NCBI GenBank assembly: GCA_030042915.1
Contig: JASHYS010000144.1
Coordinates: 1-6,293, forward strand
DNA length: 6,293 nt
Reading direction: 5' to 3'
Origin: Acidobacteriaceae bacterium
GTDB taxonomy: Bacteria; Acidobacteriota; Terriglobia; Terriglobales; Acidobacteriaceae
The notes beneath the pieces are model-generated. The model was not told the origin of the DNA. It saw nothing but the letters and a program-made list of their open reading frames with translations, and did not search any database. Shown here in pieces: positions 5,665 through 6,293 of this stretch. Made by a program: the position numbers and the translations under genes. Positions within the stretch are counted from its first letter, which is position 1. Each line of letters opens with the position of its first letter.

Positions 5665-6293
5665 ATGACAAGACAACTGAACCGATACAGTGCACAGATC
5701 ACACGGTCTAAATCACAGGGGGCCTCTCAGGCGAACGGCATGGCGATGGGAACCGACGGGATGAGTTTTTCCCTTCAGTCCAGGGATCTTATAGCGGACT
5801 CGATCGAGACCGTAATGAAGGCTCAATGGTACGACGCGAACATCTCAATTCCCGGGTGCGACAAGAACATGCCGGGCTGCATCATGGCCATGGGCCGGCT
5901 GAATCGCCCGGCCCTGATGATCTACCGCGGAACCATTCGAGCTGGGTCTCTGAACGGTCAGGAGCTGGACATCGTTCCGGCTTTTCAGAGCTACGGCCAG
6001 TGCATTTCACGCAATATCGACGACGCTCAACGGCGTGCGATCGTGCAGCATTCGTGTCCGGGTGCTGGGGCTTGCAGTGGCATGTACACGGCGAAGACGA
6101 TGGCGTCGGCCATTGAGGTCCTCGGAATGTCCTTGCCGTACAGTTCCTCTACGCCTGCCGAAGATCCACTGAAAATCGAGGAATGCGCACGCGCAGGAGT
6201 GGCCATCCGAAATCTCCTCGAATTGGACCTGAAGCCGCGGGATGTCATGACGCGGCAAGCGTTTGAAAACGCGATGGTGCTCGTGAGCGCGCT
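5665..6293 (+). CDS. ilvD: Dihydroxy-acid dehydratase with internal deletion (runs off the window)
   Basis: IlvD dehydrates 2,3-dihydroxy acids in valine, leucine and isoleucine synthesis, using an iron-sulfur cluster. The frame stays open to the window edge and matches the family well: LNRYS...SQGASQA at the start, [45 protein letters not shown] and [16 protein letters not shown]. Between SQGASQA and GMAMGTDGM about 60 residues usual in the family are missing, without loss of frame. The lost part carries the PCN.H segment that supplies one cluster cysteine; the cysteines of the other two ligand motifs remain. Two near-invariant positions are also changed: YRGTI for YGGTI, and TAKTM for TANTM. 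The protein is therefore probably inactive despite its open frame. The ATG at 5665 is chosen because similarity begins right after it; an in-frame ATG at 5641 is possible, and neither has a clear ribosome site. Confidence 0.85.
   Translation, partial: MTRQLNRYSAQITRSKSQGASQANGMAMGTDGMSFSLQSRDLIADSIETVMKAQWYDANISIPGCDKNMPGCIMAMGRLNRPALMIYRGTIRAGSLNGQELDIVPAFQSYGQCISRNIDDAQRRAIVQHSCPGAGACSGMYTAKTMASAIEVLGMSLPYSSSTPAEDPLKIEECARAGVAIRNLLELDLKPRDVMTRQAFENAMVLVSA

Overview
The window is bacterial chromosome. It has Shine-Dalgarno sites, sigma70-type promoters and short intergenic gaps, and its GC content is moderate to high. The gene mix is an eukaryote-like IlvD variant, a divergent MetK, a dynamin-like GTPase, a cyclopropane-fatty-acid-synthase relative and an RND pump. 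That suits a soil or environmental Gram-negative, with Acidobacteriota or a similar lineage as my guess at low confidence. I see no tRNA, rRNA, CRISPR array or transposase.

The main result is that three separate RNA leaders match the fluoride (crcB) riboswitch. Each has a GGCG-type stem whose loop carries GGAGT, a second short hairpin, and the conserved ATGACTCCT 3' end, whose ACTCC pairs with the loop GGAGT as a pseudoknot. All three are followed by a hairpin that captures the same ACTCC, which fits transcription-terminating ON switches. A sigma70-like promoter sits just upstream of each. Copy A (minus, 1339-1389) faces a truncated cyclopropane-synthase gene and a dynamin-like GTPase. Copy C (plus, 2655-2704) faces metK and a small conserved protein. 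Copy B (minus, 5193-5248) faces an unrecognised four-helix membrane protein.

Layout from left to right: dynamin-like GTPase (minus, runs off the left edge); remnant of a cyclopropane-fatty-acyl-phospholipid synthase (minus); riboswitch A with promoter and terminator; decayed RND efflux permease (minus) with two internal deletions and frameshifts; riboswitch C with promoter and terminator; metK (plus); an MCDYSLM-type hypothetical protein (plus); a convergent intergenic gap; the four-helix membrane protein (minus); riboswitch B with promoter and terminator; a probable DUF190 remnant (plus), a family often found beside crcB; and an ilvD (plus, runs off the right edge) with an in-frame deletion removing about 60 residues, including a cluster-ligand region.

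My reading is that this is a fluoride-responsive neighbourhood undergoing gene decay. The metK leader, the small protein behind it and the four-helix membrane protein look intact and are the interesting part. The RND, cyclopropane synthase, DUF190 and probably ilvD copies are broken. No crcB, CLC-F or fluorinase gene is visible here.
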